From the NCBI RefSeq assembly GCF_943736995.1, contig NZ_CALSFT010000002.1, positions 186,001 to 250,000 of the forward strand: 64,000 nucleotides of DNA. The letters run 5' to 3'. Made by a program: the position numbers and the translations under genes. The stretch comes from Sporosarcina sp. Marseille-Q4943. Lineage in GTDB: Bacteria; Bacillota; Bacilli; Bacillales_A; Planococcaceae. Below the pieces are notes generated by a model that ran no database searches, was not told the DNA's origin, and worked only from the letters and a program-made list of their open reading frames with translations. Below are positions 32,810 to 41,646 of this stretch, piece after piece. How positions within the stretch are numbered: position 1 is the stretch's first letter; each line of letters begins with the position of its first letter.

Positions 32810-34195
32810 GTGGGAGTAGTGGAGTGGCTCGTCGGACCGGCGAATGATTTTATTTGGACATACATATTAATCGGACTTTTATTGTTCATCGGTCTATATT
32901 TTACGATTCGGACGAAGTTTGTCCAATTCCGTTTATTTGGAGAGATGTTCAGACTCATTTTTGAGAAAAAAGAGGGCAACCGTGGGGTTTCGGCGTTCCA
33001 GGCGTTTACAATTAGTGCGGCGTCTCGGGTCGGTACAGGGAACGTAACTGGGGTTGCGCTGGCGATCGGGATTGGCGGGCCAGGCGCGGTCTTCTGGATG
33101 TGGGTCATCGCCATTATTGGCATGGCGACAGCGTTTATTGAAAGTGCGCTTGCACAAGTTTACAAAGTCCGGGACGGCGATACATTCCGCGGAGGGCCGG
33201 CTTATTATATGGAGAAGGCGCTAGGCCTTCGGAAGCTCGGCATCGTTTTCGCGATTCTTCTCACAATGTGTTTCGGTTTCATCTTCAACTCAGTTCAGTC
33301 GAACACAATCAGTCAATCGTTCCATGATGTATTCAATCTTCCGTATTGGGTTGTCGGACTGTTTCTTGTCGTGCTGACAGGAATTATTATCTTCGGCGGC
33401 GTGCAGCGGATTGTTAAAGTGACACAATCAATAGTTCCGATTATGGCAGTGTTTTATTTGCTTATTGCACTTTACGTTGTTGCCATTAATATTACAGAAG
33501 TACCCGCAATGATTGCACTCATTTTTGAACATGCTTTCGGCATTAAGGAAATGGCTGGCGGCGGTATAGGCGCTGCCATGTTGCAAGGTATTCGACGTGG
33601 TTTATTCTCCAATGAAGCTGGAATGGGAAGTGTGCCGAACGCTGCGGCGACGGCGAGTGCGACGCATCCGGCGAAACAAGGGCTTGTTCAAAGCCTTGGC
33701 GTATTTTTCGATACGATCATCATTTGTTCTGCGACAGCCTTCATCATCATCCTTGCAGGTCTGTATGATAAAGGGGAAGAGAGCGGCATTTTGCTGACAC
33801 AATCTTCGATGGCTGTTCACGTTGGTTCATGGGCGCCATATTTTGTCGCAATCGCGATTATGTTCTTCGCGTTTAGCTCAATCGTTGGAAATTACTATTA
33901 CGGTGAAACGAATATCGAATTCATCAACACACATAAGTCGTGGATGACGCTTTACCGAATTCTCGTCCTCGGCATGGTCATGTTCGGTGCTCTCGCAAAA
34001 GTGGATATCGTCTGGAGCATGGCGGACTTGTTCATGGGATTGATGGCAATTATAAATCTCCTCGTCATCTTGGCACTCGGGAAAGTCGCATTCCATGTGT
34101 TGGATGATTATACGAAGCAACGGAAACAAGGGAAAAACCCCGTGTTTAAAGCGGATCCTAGTTTAAAGGGTGCTGACTGTTGGAAAAATGAATGA
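32810..34195 (+). CDS. Sodium:alanine/glycine symporter (AgcS family)
   Basis: 461 residues, about ten to eleven membrane helices, with the family signatures VGTGNVTGVALAIGIGGPGAVFWMW, RGGPAYYMEKALG and GLFSNEAGMGSVPNAAATA. It imports alanine or glycine with Na+ or H+. GTG 32810 is chosen with AAGGAG 8 bases upstream; the upstream GTG 32801 overlaps that site. No riboswitch-like structure (for example the glycine type) is recognised in the leader. Confidence 0.88.
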   Translation: MGVVEWLVGPANDFIWTYILIGLLLFIGLYFTIRTKFVQFRLFGEMFRLIFEKKEGNRGVSAFQAFTISAASRVGTGNVTGVALAIGIGGPGAVFWMWVIAIIGMATAFIESALAQVYKVRDGDTFRGGPAYYMEKALGLRKLGIVFAILLTMCFGFIFNSVQSNTISQSFHDVFNLPYWVVGLFLVVLTGIIIFGGVQRIVKVTQSIVPIMAVFYLLIALYVVAINITEVPAMIALIFEHAFGIKEMAGGGIGAAMLQGIRRGLFSNEAGMGSVPNAAATASATHPAKQGLVQSLGVFFDTIIICSATAFIIILAGLYDKGEESGILLTQSSMAVHVGSWAPYFVAIAIMFFAFSSIVGNYYYGETNIEFINTHKSWMTLYRILVLGMVMFGALAKVDIVWSMADLFMGLMAIINLLVILALGKVAFHVLDDYTKQRKQGKNPVFKADPSLKGADCWKNE

Positions 34196-34239
34196 AAAAA
34201 AGCAATCGTCCCGCTGCAGTGGGGCGATTGCTTTTTTTC
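34195..34239. terminator. Bidirectional terminator between agcS and argS
   Basis: AAGCAATCG...CGATTGCTT extended stem with A-run before and seven T after; lies right after the symporter stop and 120 bases beyond argS on the other strand. Confidence 0.92.
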
Positions 34240-34360
34240 GTCTAGCTGCGAGCGCTAGATTCTCGGGTCATAAGTCAGTTCCACTTTACGGCAAAGAGCG
34301 CCGTTTCGTGGATCCGCCTTATGCCTGTCGCATCTGAGCAAGCGCCCTCCGCTTTTGAGT

Positions 34361-36025
34361 TTACATCTCCTCAGGCGCCTTCATGCCGAGTAGGCGCAAT
34401 GATTCCTTCAATACGATGACGACGCATTCGGTAAGCGCAATGCGGTAATGCTTGTTTGTTTCGTCGGATAGGACTTGCACATTCCCGTAAAACGAGTTGA
34501 ACGCTTGGGCAAGATCAATCGCATATTTTGCGATGACGGATGGGTCCAGTTCTTCCGCTGCACGTTTAACGGCTTGTGGAAATTGCTCAAGTTGTTTGAT
34601 CGTTTCCCATTCGTGATCATTCACTTCGTCAATCGCGAACGTGTTGGTTGCCTTCGCTTTACGCAAGATGGAGTTCGCCCGCGCATGTGCATATTGAACG
34701 TATGGCCCAGTTTCGCCTTCTGTCTGGAGCATCGTCTCGAGATCGAATTCGATATCATGTTTCCGGTGCTGCTTCAAGTCGCTGAAAAGGATGGCGCCGA
34801 CACCGACGGCTTCCGCCACTTCGGATTTTTTCGCGAGCGTCGGGTTCTTTTCCTCGATGTTTTTCTGTGCAAGTTCGATCGCCTCTTTCAATACTTCCTC
34901 GAGCAAGACGATCTTTCCTTTACGCGTCGACATCTTCTTGCCGTCTTGCAAGATGAGCCCGAATGGTACGTGTACGATGTCGCTTGCCCAGTCATGCCCC
35001 ATTTTGCAAAGCACTTGCTTCACTTGTGTAAAGTGAAGGCTTTGTTCATTCCCGACGACGTAAATGGATTTGACGAAGTCGTACTTGTTTTTTCGATAAA
35101 TGGCAGCTGCCAAATCCCTTGTCGCGTACAACGTCGCTCCGTCCGATTTCTTGATGAGACATGGCGGCATGCCTTCTTCAAGTTCCACGACCATGGCGCC
35201 GTCCGATTCGACCAATAGTCCTTTGTCTTCGAGTTCTTGAACGACTGGCTCCATTTTGTCGTTGTAATACGCTTCACCATTATAAGAATCAAAGGTGACT
35301 CCGATCAGATCATAGATCCGTTGGAATTCCTTCAACGACTCGGTTTTGAACCAGTCCCACAGGGCGAGTGCTTCGGAATTTCCGTCTTCAAGCGCCTTGA
35401 ATGCCGCGCGCCCTTCATCGTTCAAGGAAGGATCTGCCTCTGCTTCTTCATGGAAACGGATGTATAGCTTCAGCAATGTCTCGATCGGTGCTTGACGGAC
35501 CTCTTCCTCGATGCCCCATTTCCGGTAGGCGGTGAGTAGCTTTCCGAATTGCGTGCCCCAATCGCCGATGTGATTGATTTTCATCGGTTGGTAGCCATTC
35601 TTTTCGAGCAATAAGGCGATGGAATTCCCGATGACCGTGGAACGTAGATGGCCCATCGAGAACGGCTTCGCAATGTTTGGCGAGGACAAGTCAATCGTCA
35701 CAACACCGCCGTTGCCTTCATTGGAGGAACCGTAATTGGCGCATTGCTCCAGGACCGTTGGAAGTAGCGTATCTGCAACGGCTTTTCGGTTTACGAAAAG
35801 ATTAACGTACCCATTCACTGCTTCAACTTTACTGATTAATGGATGCTTAACGGCAGCTGCGATTTCTTCCGCGATGGTGACAGGTGACTTCCGCAAGGTT
35901 TTTGCGAATGGAAAACAAGGTAATGCAAAATCGCCTAACTTTGAATTTGCTGGGCGCTCCAGCATATGCTCCTCCAATTGCATTGGGCTGACTGTCTGTA
36001 AAGCTTGTAAAATATCCTTTTTCAT
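34361..36025 (-). CDS. argS: Arginyl-tRNA synthetase
   Basis: 554 residues. The N-terminal Arg-S add-on domain (about 1-90, with VNGYVNLFVN) is followed by the class I core with the HIGH-type motif as SSPNIAKPFSMGHLRST and KMSTRKGKIV as the KMSKS-type loop, then a C-terminal DALR anticodon-binding domain. It charges tRNA-Arg. Length is normal. Expression is controlled by a T-box in the leader (next entry), so it responds to uncharged tRNA-Arg. Confidence 0.95.
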   Translation of the reverse strand: MKKDILQALQTVSPMQLEEHMLERPANSKLGDFALPCFPFAKTLRKSPVTIAEEIAAAVKHPLISKVEAVNGYVNLFVNRKAVADTLLPTVLEQCANYGSSNEGNGGVVTIDLSSPNIAKPFSMGHLRSTVIGNSIALLLEKNGYQPMKINHIGDWGTQFGKLLTAYRKWGIEEEVRQAPIETLLKLYIRFHEEAEADPSLNDEGRAAFKALEDGNSEALALWDWFKTESLKEFQRIYDLIGVTFDSYNGEAYYNDKMEPVVQELEDKGLLVESDGAMVVELEEGMPPCLIKKSDGATLYATRDLAAAIYRKNKYDFVKSIYVVGNEQSLHFTQVKQVLCKMGHDWASDIVHVPFGLILQDGKKMSTRKGKIVLLEEVLKEAIELAQKNIEEKNPTLAKKSEVAEAVGVGAILFSDLKQHRKHDIEFDLETMLQTEGETGPYVQYAHARANSILRKAKATNTFAIDEVNDHEWETIKQLEQFPQAVKRAAEELDPSVIAKYAIDLAQAFNSFYGNVQVLSDETNKHYRIALTECVVIVLKESLRLLGMKAPEEM

Positions 36026-36049
36026 TTATACGAACCCCTTTTCAGGAAA

Positions 36050-36295
36050 AATAAAAAGCCTTCGATCTCAATAAATGAGACGAAAGCTTGTTCCGCGGTA
36101 CCACTCAATTTGCCCCTGTCATGGTTTGGATAGAGGCCCCTTTCTCCTAACGGCGAGACACCGGCTTCTCCTACTTCATTCAGACAAGCATCTCCGAAGT
36201 GCGCTTCACGAATCCACCCCGCCAGGCTCCCACCAACCCCGGCTCGCTACGGAAGTACAGACTCACTACTCTCTTCGTCATCGATATTGTAGTTG
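36050..36295 (-). ncRNA. T-box riboswitch of argS
   Basis: The minus strand carries the T-box sequence AGTGGTACCGCGG (36095-36107), a Stem I region with AG-rich internal loop near its base (ACGAAGAGAGTAG) and a terminator hairpin (AAGCTTTCG...CGAAGGCTT, 36056-36089) ending in TTTTTATTTTT. An Arg codon such as CGG lies in the likely specifier region, but I cannot fix it without folding. Uncharged tRNA-Arg is expected to promote antitermination. Confidence 0.9.
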
Positions 36296-36324
36296 AATGT
36301 ATCAAATCATAGAAAGGGTGTCAA
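36296..36324 (-). promoter_or_regulatory. Promoter of argS
   Basis: On the minus strand TTGACA (36319-36324), 17-base spacer, TACATT (36296-36301), just before the T-box leader. Confidence 0.75.
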
Positions 36325-36387
36325 TGAGTTTTAGTCGTAACTTTTAAACAAATCATCCGTCTAACTTAGTGAATGGGAGGTTTTGGA

Positions 36388-37536
36388 ATGAAATATAGCG
36401 TGTCAATACTATTGGGTGCTGCTTTGATATTGGGAGGCTGTGGAACGGATGCGTCCCCGCAAAATAGCTTTGTTGTAGATAGCGGATGGCCAACGTTGAA
36501 AAAAGTGAGTGGACGCGAAATTATTGCCGAACTGAAGCAAACCGTTGAAGAGACGCCTATACGGGACAAGAGGGCCACTATAGAAACGCCCCCTGAGTTT
36601 GAGGAGCCTACGAAAGAAACGGTGGAGGATTTGAATGTCAATACAATTGAGGGACCCGCTGTCTTCCAGGCGGTGGAAAAAGTTTACGGCGAGGGTGGCA
36701 TTCATCATGAAGGCGTCATCTTCTTCGAACTTCAGACGAAGGGTGCTGCGCAATCCGGCGTGTGGATCGGGCTGAAGGAGCCGGATGAACGCGTTCAGCA
36801 ATTGCTTGATCTGCTACAGCCGAAAGTGGATGCGGGCGAGATCCTAGCGGAACCGATCTATATCTTCCGTAGCCCTCATACGGAAAAGGAACTTTATGAT
36901 CAACAGGAGGAAGTAACGGAAGCATTGAAAAGCATGGAATCGGAACAGGGATCTTTCGGCCTTTACGTCAATATCATCACAGGTGATATTGAAGTCACAC
37001 ATGATTTTCTAAAACCGGAGCAACAAGAGGAGCTGCGGAAGTTATTCGCCGATCATACGATTATTTTCGAGCAAGATGGAAGGATGGTCCCGGAGCCGGG
37101 GGAATCTAGAATCATACCTCCTGAACAAACGTATACAGATACTCCGGTGGAAGAAGGTGGATTCATATTGTCCGCTGGTGAAGGGACAATATTCGTAGCG
37201 GGCGGAACTAAAAGCGCTGTGTATTATAAATTCCCAGAAGCCGACAAGCTGAAAGTCGGTCAACGTGTGAATGTGGAACGATCAGGTCCAATTCTTGAAT
37301 CGTATCCTGGACAAGGGACCGCAAAGTTTGTAGAGGTCTTGCCGGACTATAAGCCAGCGAACGCAAAGCTTTCCGAGTCACAGGCCGTCGAGAAAGCATT
37401 GAAAATCGCGGGTGAGAGATTATCGAATGGCTATGTTGTCATCAATGAAATTTCATTTGATGAGAGTGAAGGGAAGTGGATTTTCGAGCTTCTGCCGGAT
37501 GATGGGGAAGGGACGCTGGAAGTTGAGGATCAATAG
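36388..37536 (+). CDS. Lipoprotein with DUF3221 (YobA-like) domain
   Basis: 382 residues. Lipobox LILGGC (Cys near residue 18). The middle region (about 80-200) looks like a repeated beta-alpha unit, and residues about 250-320 match DUF3221: EEGGFILSAGEGTIFVAG...DKLKVGQRVNVERSGPILESYPGQGTAKFVEV. A short C-terminal tail resembles a PepSY-like helix-strand. Function unknown; anchored on the outer face of the membrane. ATG 36388 has GGGAGG upstream. Confidence 0.8.
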   Translation: MKYSVSILLGAALILGGCGTDASPQNSFVVDSGWPTLKKVSGREIIAELKQTVEETPIRDKRATIETPPEFEEPTKETVEDLNVNTIEGPAVFQAVEKVYGEGGIHHEGVIFFELQTKGAAQSGVWIGLKEPDERVQQLLDLLQPKVDAGEILAEPIYIFRSPHTEKELYDQQEEVTEALKSMESEQGSFGLYVNIITGDIEVTHDFLKPEQQEELRKLFADHTIIFEQDGRMVPEPGESRIIPPEQTYTDTPVEEGGFILSAGEGTIFVAGGTKSAVYYKFPEADKLKVGQRVNVERSGPILESYPGQGTAKFVEVLPDYKPANAKLSESQAVEKALKIAGERLSNGYVVINEISFDESEGKWIFELLPDDGEGTLEVEDQ

Positions 37537-37545
37537 AAGTTTAGG

Positions 37546-37576
37546 CAACCGTCTTTATAGGGCGGTTGTTTTTTTA
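37546..37576 (+). terminator. Terminator of the DUF3221 gene
   Basis: CAACCGTC / GGCGGTTG stem with 7-base loop and a T-run of seven. Confidence 0.88.
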
Positions 37577-37589
37577 CGTGGAAAATCGG

Positions 37590-37700
37590 GCGAGTGGTGA
37601 TTAAGTTCGCTTGAGCGGTGATAAGCGGTGATAAACGTCGCTTAAGCGGTGATAAAGTGCATCTGAGTGGTGATAAAGTATGCTTGACCGGTGATAAACC
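37590..37700 (+). repeat. 21-bp period array, AGCGGTGATAA core
   Basis: Cores at 37595, 37616, 37626, 37647, 37668 and 37689. Steps are 21, 10, 21, 21 and 21 bp; the one irregular step is one helical turn. It begins 18 bp after the DUF3221 terminator. Confidence 0.85.
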
Positions 37701-37761
37701 TTTTTGGCATGGAAAAAATGCGCAAACGATGAGCAGATTCATTCAAAAACACCTCGTATTG

Positions 37762-37890
37762 TAGTCAAACGGTGATAAATTTCACGAGAGTCGGTGATAA
37801 AGTGCCCCGAGTCGGTGATAATGGCCCGAGAGTCGGTGATAACAGCGCGAGAGTCGGTGATAAACCGCCGCAAGTCGGTGATTACCATTT
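37762..37890 (+). repeat. 21-bp period array, GTCGGTGATAA core
   Basis: Cores at 37770, 37792, 37813, 37834, 37855 and 37876 (one 22-bp step, then 21). Separated from the preceding array by about 75 bases and ending about 75 bases before the next gene. Confidence 0.88.
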
Positions 37891-37963
37891 TGCGCTGCGA
37901 TGAACACTCCCCCGGTTTCCAACAAGACCCCATGGGTATGCTATGGATGAAGGAGGGATTGAT

Positions 37964-39226
37964 TTGTCGAAAAAACTGATTTCTGCGATACAGGAGCATT
38001 CATTCCCGTTAAATGATAAAGCGCTTGATACTATTTTGGACGCGATTGGAGATGCCCGAATTGTCATGCTAGGTGAAGCGACGCATGGAACTTCAGAGTT
38101 TTACAAAGTTCGCGCGGCTTTATCCAAACGTCTGATTCAGGAAAAAGGATTTACCATCATTGCGGTGGAGGGCGATTGGCCATCTGCTCAGTCAGTCAAT
38201 CGATATGTGAAAGGGTTTGATGAAGAAGGGAGATCTGCTCGTCAAGTTTTGACGGAGTCCTTCAATCGCTGGCCGACGTGGATGTGGGCGAATGAAGAAG
38301 TCGAGGAGCTTGTTGAATGGTTGAAAGCCGATAATGACGGCAAGGAAGAAGCCGAAAAAACAGGGTTTTACGGCATCGATATGTATAGCTTGTATGAATC
38401 CATCGATGAAGTGCTTCGCTTTCTCCGGGAGAATCCACAGTATGAAATGGATCTAGAGTTGGCGAAAAAGGCATTCTCCTGTTTCGAGCCGTACAACCGG
38501 ATGCCGGAGCACTATGCGCTCTCGACCGCCCATTTCACGGAGGAATGCATCCGGGAAGTTACAAACTTGCTGACGACAATCCGCAGTCATGAAGACCTTT
38601 ATTCGAATGAACAGGAGAAGGACTTGAATGTGACGATGAATGCATTGGTTGCGAAAAATGCGGAATCGTATTATCGCGCCATGATGCAGGACGACGCCAT
38701 CTCGTGGAACATCCGCGATATGCATATGGTGGAGGCGATCAGTGAAATCCTGAATTATCACGGAGAGGACGCCAAGATCATCATTTGGGAGCATAATACC
38801 CATGTCGGCGATGCGTCGGAAACATCGATGGCCGACCACGATATGATTAACGTCGGGCAGCTCGTCCGGGAGAAATATGGAGTGGAAGACACATTTGCCA
38901 TCGGCTTTGGGACGTATGAAGGGACCGTCATTGCCGGCGAAAGCTGGGGAGAACCGTTTCAAAAGATGAATGTGCCACCCGCGAAGTTCAATTCATGGGA
39001 AGGGCAGATGCATGCGGCAAAAGCAGAGGATCAAGTCATTCTTTTCACAAAGGTAAACCGTCATTTATTCAACGAATGGATCGGCCATCGAGCCATCGGG
39101 GTTGTCTATAATCCGGAGTTTGAGGCGTATGGAAATTATGTATCGTCGCGAGTTGGCAGCCGGTATGATGGTTTTGTTTTTATTAGAGAAACAAAGGCAT
39201 TAACACCAATTGATTTGAATAAATGA
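37964..39226 (+). CDS. Erythromycin esterase-family protein
   Basis: 420 residues. Family motifs: MLGEATHGTSEFYKVRAALSKRLI (catalytic His in THGT), IAVEGDWPS and IIIWEHNTHVGDAS, with a C-terminal IGVVYNPEFEAYGNYV. Members include macrolide esterases and many housekeeping-like homologues; macrolide activity is not implied. TTG 37964 is chosen because GAAGGAGGG sits 6 bases upstream; the upstream ATG would place that site inside the gene. Confidence 0.82.
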   Translation: MSKKLISAIQEHSFPLNDKALDTILDAIGDARIVMLGEATHGTSEFYKVRAALSKRLIQEKGFTIIAVEGDWPSAQSVNRYVKGFDEEGRSARQVLTESFNRWPTWMWANEEVEELVEWLKADNDGKEEAEKTGFYGIDMYSLYESIDEVLRFLRENPQYEMDLELAKKAFSCFEPYNRMPEHYALSTAHFTEECIREVTNLLTTIRSHEDLYSNEQEKDLNVTMNALVAKNAESYYRAMMQDDAISWNIRDMHMVEAISEILNYHGEDAKIIIWEHNTHVGDASETSMADHDMINVGQLVREKYGVEDTFAIGFGTYEGTVIAGESWGEPFQKMNVPPAKFNSWEGQMHAAKAEDQVILFTKVNRHLFNEWIGHRAIGVVYNPEFEAYGNYVSSRVGSRYDGFVFIRETKALTPIDLNK

Positions 39227-39357
39227 GAGAAGGGCATCCGGTTGTAACGGGTTCGGTTGACAGGGAGAAACTCGCTATTTGAGTGTAAATAGGACCCTAA
39301 TCGTTTCTACTACAACAGAAACTAACCAATAGAAATTAAAAACGCTCAGAAATCGAA

Positions 39358-39418
39358 CTGCACCCTAATTGTTGGACACCGGTCTGACAGTTGGAGGTGC
39401 AGTTCTTCTATGACAATT
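39358..39418 (+). mobile_element. Left-end relic of an IS3/IS150-like element
   Basis: The 60 bases from CGAACTGCACCCTAATTG through GTTGGACAC and GTTGGAGGTGCAGTTCTTC mirror the left end of the IS at 27.8 kb, including the ribosome-site region and an ATG that is closed after four codons. No transposase or right end follows, so it is a solitary remnant of a related element. Confidence 0.7.
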
Positions 39419-39483
39419 TGATGATAAACTTTCGGCTGCTAGCAGCTCAACGTTCTTCAATAATAAATGAATATCATATTAAA

Positions 39484-39945
39484 TTATTCCCCATCCGCCT
39501 CATTAACAGAATGAACATTCAATGTCTCGCTTGCTAGTGTTGTGAAATCACTACCTAAAGCCTGAACAGTAATATGGTCGTGGAATATCCTATCGCCAAA
39601 CTCCCATTCAATAGACCATCCATCATTTCCATCTATGTCGTGGCCAATAAGAGTTCTTTCCCCCCAAGTCCCTGTTCCTGTTGGGGTTATCCAAAATAGT
39701 ATTGTTTCCACATTTTCTGCTTCCACAGAGATAGTCATTGTACTGACACCTTCCGGAGCAATATGCCATCCGTTTTTCACTTCTAAATCTGTATCAACCA
39801 TTAGGATTCGAGCCTTATTGTCTCTACCGTGAATTTGATCAGTTGAAGCATCAATACTTTCTTCTGGTTCATTATCGACTACATCATTACATGCAGAGAG
39901 AATTAGTATAATTAATAAAAAAAACACAGCTAATGCATTCTTCAT
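39484..39945 (-). CDS. Lipoprotein of unknown function
   Basis: 153 residues with lipobox ILSAC (Cys near 19), an acidic linker and a beta-sandwich-like domain (VSTMTISVEAENVETILFWITPTGTGTW, DGWSIEWEFGDRIFHDHITVQALG). Resembles Ig-like extracellular domains; no family named. The gene is isolated on the minus strand between IS debris and the NUDIX gene. Confidence 0.7.
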   Translation of the reverse strand: MKNALAVFFLLIILILSACNDVVDNEPEESIDASTDQIHGRDNKARILMVDTDLEVKNGWHIAPEGVSTMTISVEAENVETILFWITPTGTGTWGERTLIGHDIDGNDGWSIEWEFGDRIFHDHITVQALGSDFTTLASETLNVHSVNEADGE

Positions 39946-40000
39946 ATATAGCCTCCATTATTTCCACTAACCTACCTCTTTATTAAATAAAAAAGTAAAG

Positions 40001-40477
40001 CTATTCAGCGAGACAAGACCATTCCATCTTCGAGTGATTAACTGACCCTATATACACCGATTGTTCATTCTGATGATTGAAATAATGATTAAGCATATGA
40101 CTAACGGTCAAAGGCATTTCTAAGTTTAAAATCTTCGAAAGGTCTATCCAATGCAGAGCACCTTCATCTGAATTTATAAAATTTATTTTCGTAGTATTTC
40201 CGAAATAAATATAGTGTTGGCGAATTTCATCTTGACTTCTTCGCATTAATATATAACGGAGCTTAAGTTGCTCTATTTCATTCCTTCCTATTCCCGTCTC
40301 TTCGAAAATCTCTCTTAAACAAGACTCTTCAGGATTATTATGTTCGTTAGCTTCGACATGTCCACCAATTCCAGTCCATAAATTAGATGCTAATGCTCTA
40401 TCTTTGGAACGTTTCAACATCAAAAGTTTATTGTCACAAAAAAGATAGGCCCCAGTCATTATTCGCATTTTTATCAT
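40001..40477 (-). CDS. NUDIX hydrolase
   Basis: 158 residues. Nudix box seen as GGHVEANEHNNPEESCLREIFEETGI, with two residues more than the canonical spacing between the first Glu and the REUxEExGU core. N-terminal MRIMTGAYLFCDNKLLMLKRS and a C-terminal WIDLSKILNLEMPLTVSHML are typical of MutT-like or 8-oxo-dGTP-type proteins. Substrate unknown. Confidence 0.8.
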   Translation of the reverse strand: MIKMRIMTGAYLFCDNKLLMLKRSKDRALASNLWTGIGGHVEANEHNNPEESCLREIFEETGIGRNEIEQLKLRYILMRRSQDEIRQHYIYFGNTTKINFINSDEGALHWIDLSKILNLEMPLTVSHMLNHYFNHQNEQSVYIGSVNHSKMEWSCLAE

Positions 40478-40571
40478 ACATACCCGACCTTTTGTTTCAG
40501 TTTATTTTTTGTAACAAACTCCTTCTCCAATTTAATGTACTACTTAATCTATTGAAGTAATGATGTAGTAA

Positions 40572-40610
40572 TAAAAAGGAGACACTAATTTATTTTTGAA
40601 TTGTGTCTCC
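40572..40610 (-). terminator. Terminator of PH-domain gene
   Basis: GGAGACAC / GTGTCTCC 8-bp stem with AT-rich loop; T-run on the minus strand. Located 75 bases after the stop of the gene at 40684. Confidence 0.8.
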
Positions 40611-40683
40611 GAATAGTTTGTTATTTGATTTGATTTTTTCCCCCAACAAATAATCCCGTGAATCCAATTGCACGGCTCTTTCC

Positions 40684-41052
40684 TTAAAGTATGGCATTCG
40701 CTATGATTTTATCGAGTTTACGGACATCGACTTTTTTATTTAGATTCAATTTGAGTTTTCCTGCCTTCGTCCACAATTCAATTTCGGCATTAAGATCGAT
40801 TCGTCCTGCGTTTTCTGTGGAATACATATTGATCGACTTGAATGGAATTGTGTAGATCTCCACCTTTTTACCTGTTAACCCTTGCTTGTCCGCGATGATA
40901 AATCGTTTGTTTGTCACGACCGCAACGTCACGGATTGTTTTATAGGCAACCTCCGCCACTTCACCGTCAATAAGCAAATCCGTAATCTCGTCGGGAACAG
41001 CAACTTCTTCCGTAAACGTCCAAGCCATCATTGCAGTTAAATCAGCCATCAT
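40684..41052 (-). CDS. Bacterial PH-domain protein
   Basis: 122 residues matching the bacterial PH fold (DUF1696/bPH_1): EVAEVAYKTIRDVAVVTNKRFIIADKQGLTGKKVEIYTIPFKSINMYSTENAG followed by an LNAEIELWTKAGKLKLNL strand pair and a C-terminal helix. No membrane segment. Such proteins form oligomeric rings, function unknown. GGAGG upstream of the ATG. Confidence 0.82.
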   Translation of the reverse strand: MMADLTAMMAWTFTEEVAVPDEITDLLIDGEVAEVAYKTIRDVAVVTNKRFIIADKQGLTGKKVEIYTIPFKSINMYSTENAGRIDLNAEIELWTKAGKLKLNLNKKVDVRKLDKIIANAIL

Positions 41053-41309
41053 CGATACCTCCTTTTTATGTGTATCATTACATACTAGTCTATGGAAGTA
41101 TAGAGTGAATTGTAAATTAGTTTACTTTTGTAGGATTGAGTCGAAAGACTGGGACCAAAGCGATAGTGTTGGGAGAACCAGCAATGCCGTAAATTCCTTT
41201 GGTCATCCAAAAATTAATTAAAACTCATAAAATATCTTTCTACCTATTTACGATTAAAACACAACATGTTAGGGTAGTAGATGTACATAAGGCACAATAT
41301 ATAGTATCG

Positions 41310-41480
41310 AACGATGGAATGGTACCGTTATCGGTTTAATAGGGAATCCGCAAATCGGAGCTGTCCCCGCAACTGTAAACGCAGACGACCGTCTCAAAAA
41401 CCACTGCAGCGTAATGCTTGCGGGAAGGGGAGACGGAAGAAGGAAGCGTTAGCCAGTAGACCTGCCATCCATCGTCAAGC
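41310..41480 (+). ncRNA. Cobalamin (B12) riboswitch
   Basis: Conserved pieces in order: GGTACCGTTATCGGTTTAATAGGGAATC, then GGAGCTGTCCCCGCAACTGTAAACG, then the B12 box AGCCAGTAGACCTGCC (41449-41464). This is the adenosylcobalamin riboswitch core. A hairpin terminator at 41577-41617 lies between it and the reductase gene, so B12 should turn the operon off by transcription termination. The stretch 41053-41310 shows nothing else of note. Confidence 0.93.
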
Positions 41481-41576
41481 GACACTTTCTTCGGGGGTTG
41501 AGAGGTGGAAGCGAGCGGGTTTTTTGCTTTCATTTTTCAGGCGGGACCCGATCTGTTTCCTACATCAAAATCCATG

Positions 41577-41617
41577 AGCGATGACTCTACCGAAGAGGTG
41601 GAATCATCGCTTTTTTG
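41577..41617 (+). terminator. Riboswitch-controlled terminator before nrdA
   Basis: AGCGATGA and TCATCGCT form an 8-bp stem, with partial extension inward, followed by TTTTTTGT; directly before the ribosome site of the reductase gene. Confidence 0.88.
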
Positions 41618-41646
41618 TATTGTGCAACAAAGGAGGAATTGTTTTG

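Noticed and set aside
37964..39226. Macrolide resistance gene
   Set aside because: Family membership alone does not show macrolide esterase activity; most members are chromosomal with unknown substrates.
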